Shown here: positions 1-8,922 of the stretch, one piece after another
Position numbering within the stretch: the stretch's first letter is position 1
How the letters are laid out: the number at the start of each line of letters is the position of its first letter
Position numbers and translations under genes: made by a program
Assembly: GCF_900177675.1 (NCBI RefSeq)
Contig: NZ_FXWM01000001.1
Span: 567,001 to 631,000 of the forward strand
DNA: 64,000 nt
Origin: Bacillus sp. OV166
GTDB taxonomy: Bacteria; Bacillota; Bacilli; Bacillales; Cytobacillaceae
Direction: 5' to 3'
Notes under the pieces: model-generated
What the model was told of the DNA's origin: nothing
Database searches by the model: none
The model's input: only the letters and a program-made list of their open reading frames with translations

Positions 1-852
1 TTTTCAACGTTTTTAGGGTTAGACCTTGTACAAGTTATGACGGCTTGGTGGCCGCTTTTATTGGTTGTTCTCGGAATTGAAATTCTCCTTTATTTGTTTT
101 TGTCACGACAGGAAAAGCCGGTCTTAAAATATGATTTTCTTAGTATTTTCTTTGTAGGTGTGATTGGAACTGCCGGGATTGCGTTTGCAATTTTAAGCAC
201 AACGGGGGTTATGGGTAAGGTGGAAGAAGTGATGGCGAGGGAAGAGCGCTCGTTTGAACTGCCTGCTTTTTCCTACCAAGTGGATGACAGCATCAAACGG
301 GTGGTGGTCAGGACGGTGGGCCATCAGATGACAGTGGAGTCAACGGAGGAAAAGGAGGTATCGTTGTTCGGTACATACCGGGTGCAAACAGCCAAAAAGG
401 AGAAGTTACTCCAAAGTGCGGATGATGTGATTTCAGCAAACCAAAAGGGTGATACACTCTATTTAAACATGAAGTCACTGCCAAACGAAATGAGTCCGTT
501 TAATGCAAGTGGAGAGGTTGCGGCGACGCTTTTGGTTCCAAATCATGTGAAGCTTGAGGTAATTGGCAGTGATAATGCGTTAACCTTAAAGCCACGCTCG
601 ATAGCGAACGACTGGAGTATTGAAAGTGTCGCATCGGTCGTTGTCGATGTGGCCGCGGCTAGCAATTTGAAGGTTGCTGCAGTAGGTGCCCAAGAGGTAA
701 GAGGGAAAGATGGCGACTGGAAGGTGTCAACGGAAAAGGATCTCAATGGTATCGATAATGGCAGGAAAAATGCGGTTTTTCAATCTGGTGAAGGAAAATA
801 CCATATCAATATTGCCAATGCCTTTGATGTCAGTCTTACTACGAATGAATAA
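1..852 (+). CDS. Membrane-anchored protein of unknown function, 5' end outside window
   Basis: The frame is open to base 1, so the annotated ATG at 37 is probably internal and the true start lies upstream. At least 283 residues are visible. Two hydrophobic segments (about residues 13-35 and 45-72 of the visible part) are followed by a roughly 200-residue polar domain rich in short beta-type stretches, the layout of cell-envelope proteins of the LiaF/DUF4097 kind. I see no catalytic motif. The first segment, with WWPLLLVVLGIEILL, resembles the conserved membrane helix of those families, which is the only basis for the comparison. A good terminator follows directly. Function unknown. Confidence 0.6.
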   Translation, partial: FSTFLGLDLVQVMTAWWPLLLVVLGIEILLYLFLSRQEKPVLKYDFLSIFFVGVIGTAGIAFAILSTTGVMGKVEEVMAREERSFELPAFSYQVDDSIKRVVVRTVGHQMTVESTEEKEVSLFGTYRVQTAKKEKLLQSADDVISANQKGDTLYLNMKSLPNEMSPFNASGEVAATLLVPNHVKLEVIGSDNALTLKPRSIANDWSIESVASVVVDVAAASNLKVAAVGAQEVRGKDGDWKVSTEKDLNGIDNGRKNAVFQSGEGKYHINIANAFDVSLTTNE

Positions 853-857
853 ATATA

Positions 858-908
858 TAGACAAGTGATATAGGCATACATGGCTAAATCCACTTGTCTA
901 GTTTTTTG
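858..908 (+). terminator. Rho-independent terminator
   Basis: A 10-bp perfect stem (858-867 with 891-900) and a 23-nt loop are followed by a T-rich run. It ends the transcript of the membrane protein that stops at 852. Confidence 0.75.
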
Positions 909-1069
909 CAAAAAAATAAAAAAACGTTATGATAGGAGTTGGATGTTTGAAGAAAATAGTTTATAGGCTTGGTTATAAGTTTGTAAGCTAGGATAATAAT
1001 TGGTAGAATATTGAATTGAGCAGATAACGAATGCCGATTGTTGATTTCAAAAATAGGATGATGAAAACG

Positions 1070-2011
1070 ATGAAAAGAGCAAGACTGATTTATAATCCTA
1101 CCTCAGGACGTGAAATTCTAAAGCGGAATCTTCCAGAGATTCTTCAAAAGCTTGAGATTGCTGGGTATGAAGCTTCTTGTCACGCAACCACTGGGGCAGG
1201 GGATGCGACCGAAGCAGCACGCTTAGCTGTTGAGCGTCAGTATGATATCGTTATTGCAGCGGGTGGAGATGGTACGATTCATGAAGTGGTCAATGGACTG
1301 GCGGAACAAGATTACCGTCCTAAATTAGGGATCATTCCAGCAGGAACCACGAATGACTTTGCCCGAGCCCTCCATATCCCCAGAGATATTGGACCAGCTG
1401 TAGATATTATCACTAAAGGTGATTTGATTCCCGTCGATATTGGACGTATCAATGATCGATATTTTATTAATATTGCGGGCGGCGGAAGAATAACCGAGCT
1501 TACATATGAAGTTCCAAGCAAATTGAAAACGATGCTCGGCCAACTAGCCTACTACTTAAAAGGGATGGAAATGCTGCCTTCTATTAAACCTTCAGAAGTT
1601 TCGATTGAGTATGATGGGAAACTGTTTGAGGGTGAAGCGATGCTCTTTCTTGTCGGGCTGACAAACTCAATTGGCGGCTTTGAAAAGCTGGCACCGGATT
1701 CTTCTATTAACGATGGACTCTTTTCATTATTAATATTGAAAAAGACGAATCTTGCTGAATTTATCCGGATTGCGACGTTGGCTCTACGCGGTGAGCATGT
1801 AAATGATCCGAATATCATCTACACTCAGGCCAACCGGATTAAAGTCCAGGCAGTAGATAAAGTCCAGTTGAATTTGGATGGGGAGTTTGGCGGCTTGCTT
1901 CCAGCCGAGTTTGAAAACTTGTACCGTCATTTAGAGGTGTTTGTTCCTCTTGAAGATATTCGCCCGAATGATCGCCCGACTGATTGGGAATCGGGGAAAA
2001 GATATAGCTAA
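1070..2011 (+). CDS. dgkB: Diacylglycerol kinase DgkB (YegS/DagK lipid kinase family)
   Basis: The enzyme phosphorylates diacylglycerol to phosphatidic acid, recycling the diacylglycerol released during lipoteichoic acid synthesis. The N-terminal catalytic domain shows the YNPTSG motif and the nucleotide-binding GGDGTIHEVVNG motif, then GTTNDFAR. The C-terminal beta-sandwich carries GGFEKLAPDS and NLDGE. At 313 residues it has the usual family length. The frame opens at 1031, but I prefer the ATG at 1070: it gives MKRARLIYNPTSG, the family N-terminus, with a GGATG Shine-Dalgarno about 9 nt upstream. In B. subtilis dgkB (yerQ) also lies beside the RlmCD-type methyltransferase gene, as it nearly does here (the pncA-pncB pair intervenes). 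Confidence 0.95.
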   Translation: MKRARLIYNPTSGREILKRNLPEILQKLEIAGYEASCHATTGAGDATEAARLAVERQYDIVIAAGGDGTIHEVVNGLAEQDYRPKLGIIPAGTTNDFARALHIPRDIGPAVDIITKGDLIPVDIGRINDRYFINIAGGGRITELTYEVPSKLKTMLGQLAYYLKGMEMLPSIKPSEVSIEYDGKLFEGEAMLFLVGLTNSIGGFEKLAPDSSINDGLFSLLILKKTNLAEFIRIATLALRGEHVNDPNIIYTQANRIKVQAVDKVQLNLDGEFGGLLPAEFENLYRHLEVFVPLEDIRPNDRPTDWESGKRYS

Positions 2012-2018
2012 GTGAAAA

Positions 2019-2048
2019 GTTCGTTCCAATCGGAGCGGGCTTTTTTTT
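2019..2048 (+). terminator. Rho-independent terminator of dgkB
   Basis: A 9-bp stem with several G-U pairs (2019-2027 with 2032-2040), a four-base loop and a run of eight T. Confidence 0.75.
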
Positions 2049-2120
2049 ACAGGTGAAAAAGGGAATTGTGTAATAATCCTAGAATAATGTCTGTAATGAA
2101 ATGAGAAGGGGCGTTGTGAA

Positions 2121-2666
2121 ATGAAGGCGTTAATAAATATCGATTATACCTATGATTTTGTGGCGGTGGATGGGGCGTTAACCTGCGGTGAATCAGGACA
2201 AAAAATCGAAGGAAGGATGGTTGAACTGACAAAAGAGTTTATTACGAAGGGTGATTACGTTGTATTCGCCATTGATGTCCATGATCAGGGTGACCAATAC
2301 CATCCAGAAACGAAATTGTTTCCGCCGCATAACCTTCGCGGGACGTCAGGAAGAGTCTTGTTTGGTGCGCTGAAGGAAGTGTTTGAAATGAATGAACAAC
2401 GTGAGAATGTTACCTTTATGGATAAAACAAGATACTCTGCTTTCGCGGGAACAGACCTTGAAATCAAATTACGAGAGCGCGGAATTACAGAAGTTCATTT
2501 GGTCGGCGTCTGCACCGATATATGTGTTCTTCATACAGCAGTAGATGCTTACAATAAAGGATTTAAGATTGTGGTATATAAGGATGCCGTGGCCTCTTTT
2601 AATCAGGCGGGTCATGAATGGGCCCTCGGACATTTTGAACAATCCCTAGGAGCGATAGTTAAATAG
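2121..2666 (+). CDS. pncA: Nicotinamidase (isochorismatase family)
   Basis: Converts nicotinamide to nicotinate and ammonia for NAD salvage in the cytoplasm. The 181-residue protein is one isochorismatase-type domain. The catalytic triad can be placed as Asp8 (in INIDYTYDF), Lys102 (in MDKTRYSAF) and Cys135 (in GVCTDICV). The metal-binding region IDVHDQGDQYHPET around residues 51-64 is present. The start has an AAGGGGC Shine-Dalgarno. The next gene, 63 bp downstream, makes the enzyme that uses the nicotinate, so the two probably form one salvage transcript. Confidence 0.95.
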   Translation: MKALINIDYTYDFVAVDGALTCGESGQKIEGRMVELTKEFITKGDYVVFAIDVHDQGDQYHPETKLFPPHNLRGTSGRVLFGALKEVFEMNEQRENVTFMDKTRYSAFAGTDLEIKLRERGITEVHLVGVCTDICVLHTAVDAYNKGFKIVVYKDAVASFNQAGHEWALGHFEQSLGAIVK

Positions 2667-2729
2667 ACTTTCGAGGGTAATATTGGTTATAATGAGGAAA
2701 AGCTGAAATAGTATTTCGGAGGTCTGATT

Positions 2730-4193
2730 ATGAAACACTTTTATCACGATGATAGTTTAACTCTGCATACCGATCTATATCAGATTAATATGGTAGAAAC
2801 GTATTGGAGAGATGGGATACATAATAAACGCGCGGTCTTCGAACTATTTTTCCGCAAGCTTCCGTTCGGGAACGGCTATGCAGTATTCGCTGGATTGGAG
2901 AAAGTAATCCAGTTTATTCAAGGCTTCCGCTTTAGTGAGGAAGACCTCGAGTATTTGCAAAATGAAGTAGGTTACAAAGAAGATTTTATCACATATCTTA
3001 AAGATATCCGGTTCACGGGAACAATCTGTGCGATGAAAGAAGGCGAGCTTGTTTTTGGCAATGAACCGATCTTACGTGTGGAGGCTCCGCTTTGTGAAGC
3101 CCAATTGATTGAAACGGCGCTGCTTAACATTGTGAACTATCAAACATTAATTGCTACGAAGGCATCCCGCATTAAGCAAGTTGTGGGTGATGAAGTGGCG
3201 ATGGAATTTGGGACAAGACGGGCCCAGGAAATGGATGCGGCGATTTGGGGAACAAGAGCAGCCTATCTTGCCGGTTTTGAATCAACAAGCAATGTAAGAG
3301 CGGGTAAGCTGTTTGGCATTCCTGTATCTGGAACACATGCCCATTCGATGGTCCAAGCATATAAAGACGAATATACGGCTTTCATTAAATATGCAGAATC
3401 ACACAAGGATTGTGTCTTTTTGGTTGATACATATGATACACTCCGCCTCGGTGTTCCTAATGCGATCAAAGTGGCGAAAGAGTTAGGCGATAAAATTAAT
3501 TTTATCGGAATTCGACTTGATAGCGGCGACCTTGCTTACCTTTCAAAGGAAGCGCGCAAAATGCTCGATGAGGCAGGATTCACCAATGCAAAGATAGTTG
3601 CCTCAAGTGATTTAGATGAATATACGATAATGAGCTTGAAATCACAAGGCGCCAAAATCGACAGCTGGGGAGTTGGCACAAAGCTGATTACAGCTTACGA
3701 CCAAGCTGCACTGGGTGCGGTTTATAAAATTGTGTCTATTGAGGATGAAACCGGAAAAATGGAAGATACGATCAAGATCTCATCCAATCCGGAAAAAGTT
3801 ACAACTCCAGGATTGAAGAGGGTTTATCGAATCATCAATAATACAAACCACCATGCCGAAGGAGATTATATTGCGTTAGCAGACGAAAAGATGCCTGAAA
3901 AGCGGCTGCGAATGTTCCATCCAACCCATACGTACATGAATAAGGTGGTTACCAACTTTACGGCTAAAGAATTACATGAAGAAATCTTTTCTAAAGGCGA
4001 GCTTGTTTATGAAATGCCTTGCTTGGAAGAATCCCGTGATTATTTGAAGCAAAACCTCGATGCACTTTGGGGCGAGTATCAGCGGATTACGAATCCAGAA
4101 GATTATCCAGTTGACCTGAGTCAAAAATGCTGGGATAACAAGATGAGAAATATTGAAGAGGTTAAAGACAAGGTAGAGGCAATGAAAAGGTAA
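2730..4193 (+). CDS. pncB: Nicotinate phosphoribosyltransferase
   Basis: Joins nicotinate to PRPP with ATP hydrolysis to give nicotinate mononucleotide, the committed step of the Preiss-Handler NAD salvage route. 487 residues, the length of the long Firmicutes form. The N-terminal LHTDLYQINM and the central GTRRAQEMDAAIWGTRAAYLAGFESTSN and SGTHAHSMVQ segments are family signatures; the HAH histidine is the expected phosphorylated residue. IRLDSGDL and the SDLDEY segment form the phosphate-binding half. CGGAGG lies 7 nt before the ATG. It follows pncA directly and ends at a bidirectional terminator. Confidence 0.95.
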   Translation: MKHFYHDDSLTLHTDLYQINMVETYWRDGIHNKRAVFELFFRKLPFGNGYAVFAGLEKVIQFIQGFRFSEEDLEYLQNEVGYKEDFITYLKDIRFTGTICAMKEGELVFGNEPILRVEAPLCEAQLIETALLNIVNYQTLIATKASRIKQVVGDEVAMEFGTRRAQEMDAAIWGTRAAYLAGFESTSNVRAGKLFGIPVSGTHAHSMVQAYKDEYTAFIKYAESHKDCVFLVDTYDTLRLGVPNAIKVAKELGDKINFIGIRLDSGDLAYLSKEARKMLDEAGFTNAKIVASSDLDEYTIMSLKSQGAKIDSWGVGTKLITAYDQAALGAVYKIVSIEDETGKMEDTIKISSNPEKVTTPGLKRVYRIINNTNHHAEGDYIALADEKMPEKRLRMFHPTHTYMNKVVTNFTAKELHEEIFSKGELVYEMPCLEESRDYLKQNLDALWGEYQRITNPEDYPVDLSQKCWDNKMRNIEEVKDKVEAMKR

Positions 4194-4217
4194 CGATCAG
4201 GCGTTCTTTTGATAAAA

Positions 4218-4275
4218 AAGGGCAGACTTAAGAGGGGGTTATTTCCCTTTTGAGTCTGCCCTTCGTTATTTTTGT
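4218..4275. terminator. Bidirectional terminator between pncB and a convergent small gene
   Basis: A 13-bp stem (4218-4230 with 4251-4263) has a T-rich run on the + side and six T on the - side (plus-strand AAAAAA at 4214-4219). It overlaps the 3' end of the small minus-strand gene at 4266-4379, which supports that gene being transcribed. Confidence 0.75.
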
Positions 4276-4379
4276 TTAAAGAAATCGACAAAGGCATGGA
4301 AAATTTCAATACCCTGATAGGTAAGCATACTTGCGGCTGATATTGAAAAGAAGCCAATGATTACAAAGCGGATCCACAT
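4266..4379 (-). CDS. Small single-pass membrane protein, 37 residues
   Basis: A short minus-strand ORF that starts MWIRFVIIGFFSISAASML and ends in a polar FFKQK tail. One hydrophobic helix covers about residues 3-19. The ATG has an excellent GGGAGGA Shine-Dalgarno 8 nt upstream. The gene ends inside a hairpin with a T-run on the minus side, and it lies 30 bp downstream of the minus-strand membrane-protein ORF at 4410-4736, so the two look like a small operon. I do not recognise the family. Confidence 0.55.
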   Translation of the reverse strand: MWIRFVIIGFFSISAASMLTYQGIEIFHAFVDFFKQK

Positions 4380-4409
4380 ATTAATTTCCTCCCTTATTAT
4401 GGTGATAGC

Positions 4410-4736
4410 TTATGATTCGGGAGGGTGGATCACATAGTTTGATTGATGAAAGATGGGAATGAGAAAAATAAAGCTTTTGTGAAAACTTATGAACAAATAA
4501 ACGAGTGGAGTTAGTGCTGCAGTAAGGATGGTCGTAAGGATAAAGAGAGTTTGTATAACAACGGGCAGCTTTTTGTTATCACCCCATTGATCTTTCACCT
4601 TGCCATCATCTACGTTGATGATTGCTTTGAAATCAGTATGAGAGTGTGAAAGTGTATTTGAAAAGTGGCTAAAGGTGAAAGAAAGGAAGGCAAAGAGTAA
4701 CGGAATGGACAGGTTTTTTATCAGCTTGATTATTAT
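4410..4736 (-). CDS. Putative exported/membrane protein with no canonical start codon
   Basis: The frame gives about 108 codons with a basic then hydrophobic N-terminus (KLIKNLSIPLLFAFLSFTF, like a signal peptide), a polar middle (HTDFKAIINVDDGKVKDQWGDNKKLP), a second hydrophobic helix and a C-terminal tail. A strong GGAAGGAG Shine-Dalgarno at 4740-4747 sits just before codons ATA ATA ATC, and no ATG, GTG or TTG stands at the right distance. A stop codon lies a few codons upstream. Either an AUA or AUC start is used, or an ATG was lost. The GTG that overlaps the Shine-Dalgarno is in another frame that closes after 23 codons. An internal GTG would give a 62-residue protein without the signal. 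Family not recognised. Confidence 0.4.
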   Translation of the reverse strand: MIIKLIKNLSIPLLFAFLSFTFSHFSNTLSHSHTDFKAIINVDDGKVKDQWGDNKKLPVVIQTLFILTTILTAALTPLVYLFISFHKSFIFLIPIFHQSNYVIHPPES

Positions 4737-4769
4737 CCACTCCTTCCAGTAATGAGATTGTTTTAATCA

Positions 4770-4815
4770 TATACACTTTTATTATATTTGGAAATAAAAA
4801 AATTCTGACAATTTT
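4770..4815 (-). promoter_or_regulatory. Possible promoter for the minus-strand membrane-protein pair
   Basis: On the minus strand TTGTCA and TATAAT are separated by 19 nt, a little wide, upstream of the strong Shine-Dalgarno at 4740-4747. Assigned by eye only. Confidence 0.3.
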
Positions 4816-4919
4816 CTTGGTTATTTTTGAAAAAAGGCTCTTGTCCTTTGCAAGTTTCACAAACAGTCATGCTTTGTGTTACAATCTTAGCTAGTCAAAA
4901 CAAGCAAAGGAAGAAACGA

Positions 4920-6299
4920 ATGAGCAGAATAATACCGGTTAATAAAAATGATTACATAGATGTAGTTTTTGAAGATTTAACCCATGACGGAGCGGGTGTG
5001 GCCAAGGTGGATGGGTACCCGTTATTTGTCCCGAACGGACTGCCTGGCGAAAAGGCAAAAGTGAAGGTGATTAAGACAGGCAAAGGGTACGGCTTTGGGC
5101 GATTGGTCGAACTTTATGAAAAAAGCCCGTTCCGAGTCGATATTGAGAGCGGTGATATCCATAAATATGGCGGCTGCCAGCTCGAGCACATCAGCTATGA
5201 AGGTCAGCTCAAATATAAGGAAAACCAGGTCCGTCAGGTGCTTACACGGATCGGTAAACTGGAGGATGTTGTTGTTCATCCGATTCTGGGGATGGACCAT
5301 CCCTTGCATTACCGCAACAAAGCACAGGTACCTGTTGGGGAGAAGGATGGCAAATTGATTGTTGGCTTCTTTAAACCGAGGAGCCATGAAATTGTTGATA
5401 CGAATGAAAGTGTCATTCAATTGCCTGAAATTAATGAAGCGGTCCAGACGGTAAAGGAAATATGCAGCGAGCTAAGGATTCGTGCGTATCACGAGGAATC
5501 TCATAAAGGTGTACTCAGACACATTATGGCTCGTTATGGTCAGCAGACGGGAGAGCTCATGGTAGTAATTATCACGAGGACGGCGGATCTCCCTCAGCAA
5601 GATCAGCTGGTTGAGCAAATTGTTGCGCGGCTCCCGAAGGTAAAGTCAATCGTCCATAATGTCAATTCGAAGCGCACAAACGTCATCATGGGGGAAAAAA
5701 CGACCGTTTGGTGGGGGAATGAAGTCATCTATGACTATATCGGGGATGTGAAATTTGCCATTTCCGCGCTGTCCTTTTACCAAGTAAACCCTGTTCAAAC
5801 AAAGGTGTTATATGATAAGGCGCTAGAATATGCGGACCTTAGCGGTGAAGAAAGTGTCATTGATGCTTACTGTGGAATCGGAACGATTTCTCTATTTTTA
5901 GCACAAAAAGCCCGGAAAGTATTCGGTGTGGAAGTTGTTCCAGCGGCAATAGAGGATGCTAAGCGGAATGCGGCGTTAAATGAGATGACGAATACAGAGT
6001 TTGCTGCAGGGGAAGCGGAGGTTGTTATACCGAAATGGTATAAGGAAGGTAATGTGGCCGATGTCTTGGTTGTTGACCCGCCGCGCAAAGGCTGTGACGA
6101 GGCCTTGCTGCAGACGATTATTGAGATGAAACCGAAAAAAGTCGTTTATGTATCATGTAATCCAGCCACCCTCGCAAGAGATTTACGGATATTGGAGGAC
6201 GGTGGATACAAAACGGTGGAAGTGCAGCCGGTTGATATGTTTCCGATGACCACGCATGTGGAGTGTGTGGCGCAACTCATCTTAAAAGAAGGCAACTAA
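4920..6299 (+). CDS. rlmCD: 23S rRNA (uracil-5-)-methyltransferase, RlmCD/TrmA family
   Basis: Transfers a methyl group from SAM to C5 of uridines; B. subtilis RlmCD modifies two 23S rRNA positions. 459 residues from the ATG at 4920, which has AAAGGA 8 nt upstream; the longer frame from 4827 has no support. An N-terminal TRAM RNA-binding domain (about residues 1-65) is followed by a linker and the class I methyltransferase domain, with the SAM-binding [14 protein letters not shown], the DPPRKG motif and the catalytic cysteine in [12 protein letters not shown]. Only one cysteine of the usual iron-sulfur site is visible in the linker (KYGGCQL), so an intact cluster is doubtful. An insertion sequence begins 10 bp after the stop. 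Confidence 0.93.
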   Translation: MSRIIPVNKNDYIDVVFEDLTHDGAGVAKVDGYPLFVPNGLPGEKAKVKVIKTGKGYGFGRLVELYEKSPFRVDIESGDIHKYGGCQLEHISYEGQLKYKENQVRQVLTRIGKLEDVVVHPILGMDHPLHYRNKAQVPVGEKDGKLIVGFFKPRSHEIVDTNESVIQLPEINEAVQTVKEICSELRIRAYHEESHKGVLRHIMARYGQQTGELMVVIITRTADLPQQDQLVEQIVARLPKVKSIVHNVNSKRTNVIMGEKTTVWWGNEVIYDYIGDVKFAISALSFYQVNPVQTKVLYDKALEYADLSGEESVIDAYCGIGTISLFLAQKARKVFGVEVVPAAIEDAKRNAALNEMTNTEFAAGEAEVVIPKWYKEGNVADVLVVDPPRKGCDEALLQTIIEMKPKKVVYVSCNPATLARDLRILEDGGYKTVEVQPVDMFPMTTHVECVAQLILKEGN

Positions 6300-6335
6300 C
6301 CTTTTGATGTGACCCCCAAAAGTTAGAGTCTTATA

Positions 6336-7103
6336 TTAAGCAGCTATTTGGCTGGTGTGGATACGGTATTGAACCGGACTCATGCCTGCCAATTTTTGCT
6401 TTATACGCTTGTTATTATAATAATTGATATATTCTTCGATTCTCTTTTTTAATTCCTCAAATGGGCACAGTGCTTCTCCGTAATACATTTCCTGTTTCAG
6501 TAACCCAAAAAAGTTCTCCATAGGTGAATTATCTAAACAGTTTCCTTTCCGCGACATACTCTGGCACACCTTGTTTTTCTTTAGTGTTTTTACCCATTTA
6601 TTATGTTGATAATGCCAGCCTTGATCAGAATGTACAGTGGTCCTAAACTTAGAATCCTTTACTATTTCAAGAGCTTCCTTCAGAGGGCTGAGCGCTAATT
6701 CTATGGTTGGGCGCATACCTATCCCATACGAAAGAATTTCACCGTTGAACATATCCATAATAGGACTCAGATACAGTTTTACACCGTCTGAACACTTAAA
6801 TTCTGTGATATCTGTTGTTAATTTTTGATGACACACCTTTGTGTGGAAACGACGATTTATACGGTTCTTGACAACTGTTCCTGTAGTTCCTTTGTAAGAA
6901 CTGTATTTACGTGATTTTCTACTAAACTTCTCCACTTTAATTCCGAGATTATTCATGATGCGTCGCACCTTTTTATGATTCACTTCATTACCACGGTTTT
7001 TCAATTCCAGTTGGATACGACGATATCCATAATTTCCGTTATTTTCATCAAAAATGGATTGAATACATTCTTCAAGTTCGTGATCTGGATTTTCCTTCTT
7101 CAT
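6336..7103 (-). CDS. IS3-family transposase OrfB (DDE catalytic subunit)
   Basis: 255 residues from the first ATG, but the frame is open upstream through SSYHYHIKG and overlaps the end of orfA, so the catalytic protein is probably made as an OrfAB fusion after a -1 frameshift. It contains an HTH_21 segment (YGYRRIQLELK) and the rve integrase core with the DDE triad: Asp in TTDITEF, Asp in HSDQGWHYQ and Glu in SPMENFFGLLKQE. All three acidic residues are present, so the element looks active. Confidence 0.93.
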   Translation of the reverse strand: MKKENPDHELEECIQSIFDENNGNYGYRRIQLELKNRGNEVNHKKVRRIMNNLGIKVEKFSRKSRKYSSYKGTTGTVVKNRINRRFHTKVCHQKLTTDITEFKCSDGVKLYLSPIMDMFNGEILSYGIGMRPTIELALSPLKEALEIVKDSKFRTTVHSDQGWHYQHNKWVKTLKKNKVCQSMSRKGNCLDNSPMENFFGLLKQEMYYGEALCPFEELKKRIEEYINYYNNKRIKQKLAGMSPVQYRIHTSQIAA

Positions 7104-7162
7104 CCCTTTTATATGATAATGGTACGAAGATTCAGGAATACCAACTCTCTCTAAAACATCTT

Positions 7163-7729
7163 TTAGTTTGAAGGTTTCTTTGAGTTCGAATGATAGCGCT
7201 GCTTGTGCTTTTCGAGGTAGCCTTCCGGATCCATCTGAAAAGCTCGCAACTTTTTTAGGTATTCTACTTCTAAACGCAAAAGTTCGTTTTCTCTCTCCAA
7301 TTTTTGTTCGTACGTCATTTCTTTTTCTTCTGCAATTTTTTTATTTCTTTTGTTCTTATTATTATCAGACATGGATGGCCGTCCTTTCGGTCTATCCAGG
7401 GCCTCAGGACCACCCTCCAAAAAAGCTTTCTTCCATGAAGCTATCATAGAAGGGTTGGTTAGTCCAAATTGAATGGCGGTATCTGCCTCTGAAGAACCTG
7501 TTCTTTTCATAAAGCTTAAAACATCTAGCTTAAATTGAACAGAATAAGTTTCCTTGTTCTTCTTTCTCATTAACCCTTTCTCCCCAAATTTTTCGTAAAC
7601 TTTTACCCATCTAAAAATGCGTGTAAAGTCTTTCATATCATACTTCTGTGCTAATAATCTATATCCCAATTTACCTTCTAGATACTCTTTTACTAGCATT
7701 AACTTAAATCCTTCACTATATTTAGCCAC
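7163..7729 (-). CDS. IS3-family transposase OrfA (DNA-binding subunit)
   Basis: 188 residues with two successive helix-turn-helix units (about residues 5-50 and 65-105), then a lysine/glutamate-rich leucine-zipper-like coiled coil (EQKLERENELLRLEVEYLKKL). This is the standard layout of IS150-group OrfA. It binds the terminal repeats. Its last codons overlap the open frame of OrfB, which lies one base back (-1). Confidence 0.9.
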   Translation of the reverse strand: MAKYSEGFKLMLVKEYLEGKLGYRLLAQKYDMKDFTRIFRWVKVYEKFGEKGLMRKKNKETYSVQFKLDVLSFMKRTGSSEADTAIQFGLTNPSMIASWKKAFLEGGPEALDRPKGRPSMSDNNKNKRNKKIAEEKEMTYEQKLERENELLRLEVEYLKKLRAFQMDPEGYLEKHKQRYHSNSKKPSN

Positions 7730-7911
7730 TAAAAAACACCCCGAAAATTAGATTTCACTCTAACTTTTGGGGTGCAGTACACTTTGGATGTTGCCTTTTA
7801 AAGGTCTTTAATGATTTACTAATATGTTCACATAATTGTAGAAAAGCTTTTGAAAAGACTAAATTTATATGAATTCTAATGTGATATTATTTTATCTGAG
7901 GAGGTAGCAAA

Positions 7912-8152
7912 ATGGAAGCATGACAATAAAATAATTACTTTTTCAATTTTTGGCGTTTCTGTCCACCATCATTTTCCCCATCAAAACAATGATTTTATGA
8001 AAACCTTGAAGAATAAATCCAACTTTGAAATTATGCAAACGTTTATGAACAACCTCCTTATTGAATCTTCACATTTTTCTACTTTAACACCCATTTCTTC
8101 CATGTTATTTCAAGAAAAATTGTTTAATAAAAAAATAGACCTGAAAGGATAG
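7912..8152 (+). pseudogene. Frameshifted small gene of unknown function
   Basis: A strong GAGGAGGT Shine-Dalgarno precedes ATG GAA GCA TGA, which stops at once. The frame shifted by +1 runs 79 codons without a stop and reads like a protein (ITFSIFGVSVHHHFP ... NFEIMQTFMNNLLIESSHF ... LFQEKLFNKK). The simplest reading is a one-base loss just after the start codon. The region between the IS (7776) and this gene shows nothing else. Not recognised. Confidence 0.35.
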
Positions 8153-8239
8153 GTAAACCATGTAAGCATATTATCATTAAAAGTTTCCTAAGACTAATTA
8201 TTTCTGGTAAGTAAATTTATATCTGAAGGAGGATAATTA

Positions 8240-8569
8240 ATGGGTCACGATATATCAGGACACAATAAAGCAGGAAAAGAAATTGCTTATGCTCGTTTTA
8301 GCATGGGGAATTATAATGCTACCATACTGTATAATTTACTTGATGCAAATAATTACTATGCAGGAGTTAGTGGATCAGGCGACAGTTCTACCTTCTCGAT
8401 ACAACAAATTGAAAAGGCTATGAATGCCTACAAGCAATTTTATAAAAATGGTGATTCTCTGTCAGAAAGTGATTTCTTAACTTGGGATCAAAAACAAATC
8501 CTGAATTTTATACAGAATTGTTTAGCAACAGCAAAAATAGAAGGGAGTGTAAGAGTGTATTTTGGCTAA
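8240..8569 (+). CDS. Hypothetical protein, 109 residues
   Basis: Opens MGHDISGHNKAGKEIAYARFSMG, contains NYYAGVSGSGDSSTFS and ends in a soluble helical region. AGGAGG lies 8 nt before the ATG, so translation is very likely. No signal peptide, membrane helix or known catalytic motif is visible. It lies alone between a broken gene and a gene remnant in the worn accessory stretch. Confidence 0.7.
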   Translation: MGHDISGHNKAGKEIAYARFSMGNYNATILYNLLDANNYYAGVSGSGDSSTFSIQQIEKAMNAYKQFYKNGDSLSESDFLTWDQKQILNFIQNCLATAKIEGSVRVYFG

Positions 8570-8573
8570 TGTT

Positions 8574-8699
8574 TTAAGACTGTTTGCTAAATTCTTCAAT
8601 TTCGCTCCGTATCCATATAACTCTATAGTAGTAATTACCTTCATATGTAACAATTTGCATTCCATCTAACCATTCTAAGGTGTCTAGCCATAATAAATA
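8574..8699 (-). pseudogene. Coding remnant on the minus strand
   Basis: Forty codons read LWLDTLEWLDGMQIVTYEGN then YYYRVIWIRSEIEEFSKQS and a stop, with a protein-like composition, but there is no start codon or Shine-Dalgarno and the sequence upstream becomes AT-rich and non-coding. I read it as the 3' end of a decayed gene. The rest of 8700-8922 holds no feature I can support. Confidence 0.25.
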
Positions 8700-8922
8700 T
8701 TTTTTTACAATAAGTAAAAATATTTAATCTTTATAAAAATTGAATATATTCCAACAATTATCCTATAATAAAGAGGAAATATATTAGGCTTTGGCTCAAA
8801 TTCAAAAGTTGGCTTCATCCTTAGTTTTGCTAACATAAGATAATGCATCATAACCCCAAGATATACATAAGTACTAACTTGCTAGAAGCGAATATAATTA
8901 CTTTTTTAATTAGGAGGCAATC

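Larger units (their letters stand above)
6310..7776. mobile_element. IS3-family insertion sequence (IS150 group), complete
   Basis: A 1467-bp element bounded by imperfect 21-bp terminal inverted repeats that share CCCCAAAAGTTAGAGT (6310-6330 and 7756-7776). It encodes two overlapping minus-strand frames, orfA and orfB, in the -1 arrangement typical of IS3 elements that make a fused transposase by ribosomal frameshifting. Both frames are full length. I could not see a clear 3-4 bp target duplication beside the ends (GATG on the left, GTAC on the right), so the exact boundaries could move by a few bases. Confidence 0.9.

Noticed and set aside
5022..5420. 132-residue minus-strand ORF
   Set aside because: Antisense shadow of the rRNA methyltransferase, no Shine-Dalgarno.
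6306..7780. Target-site duplication of the insertion sequence
   Set aside because: Flanks GATG and GTAC do not match, so none is claimed.
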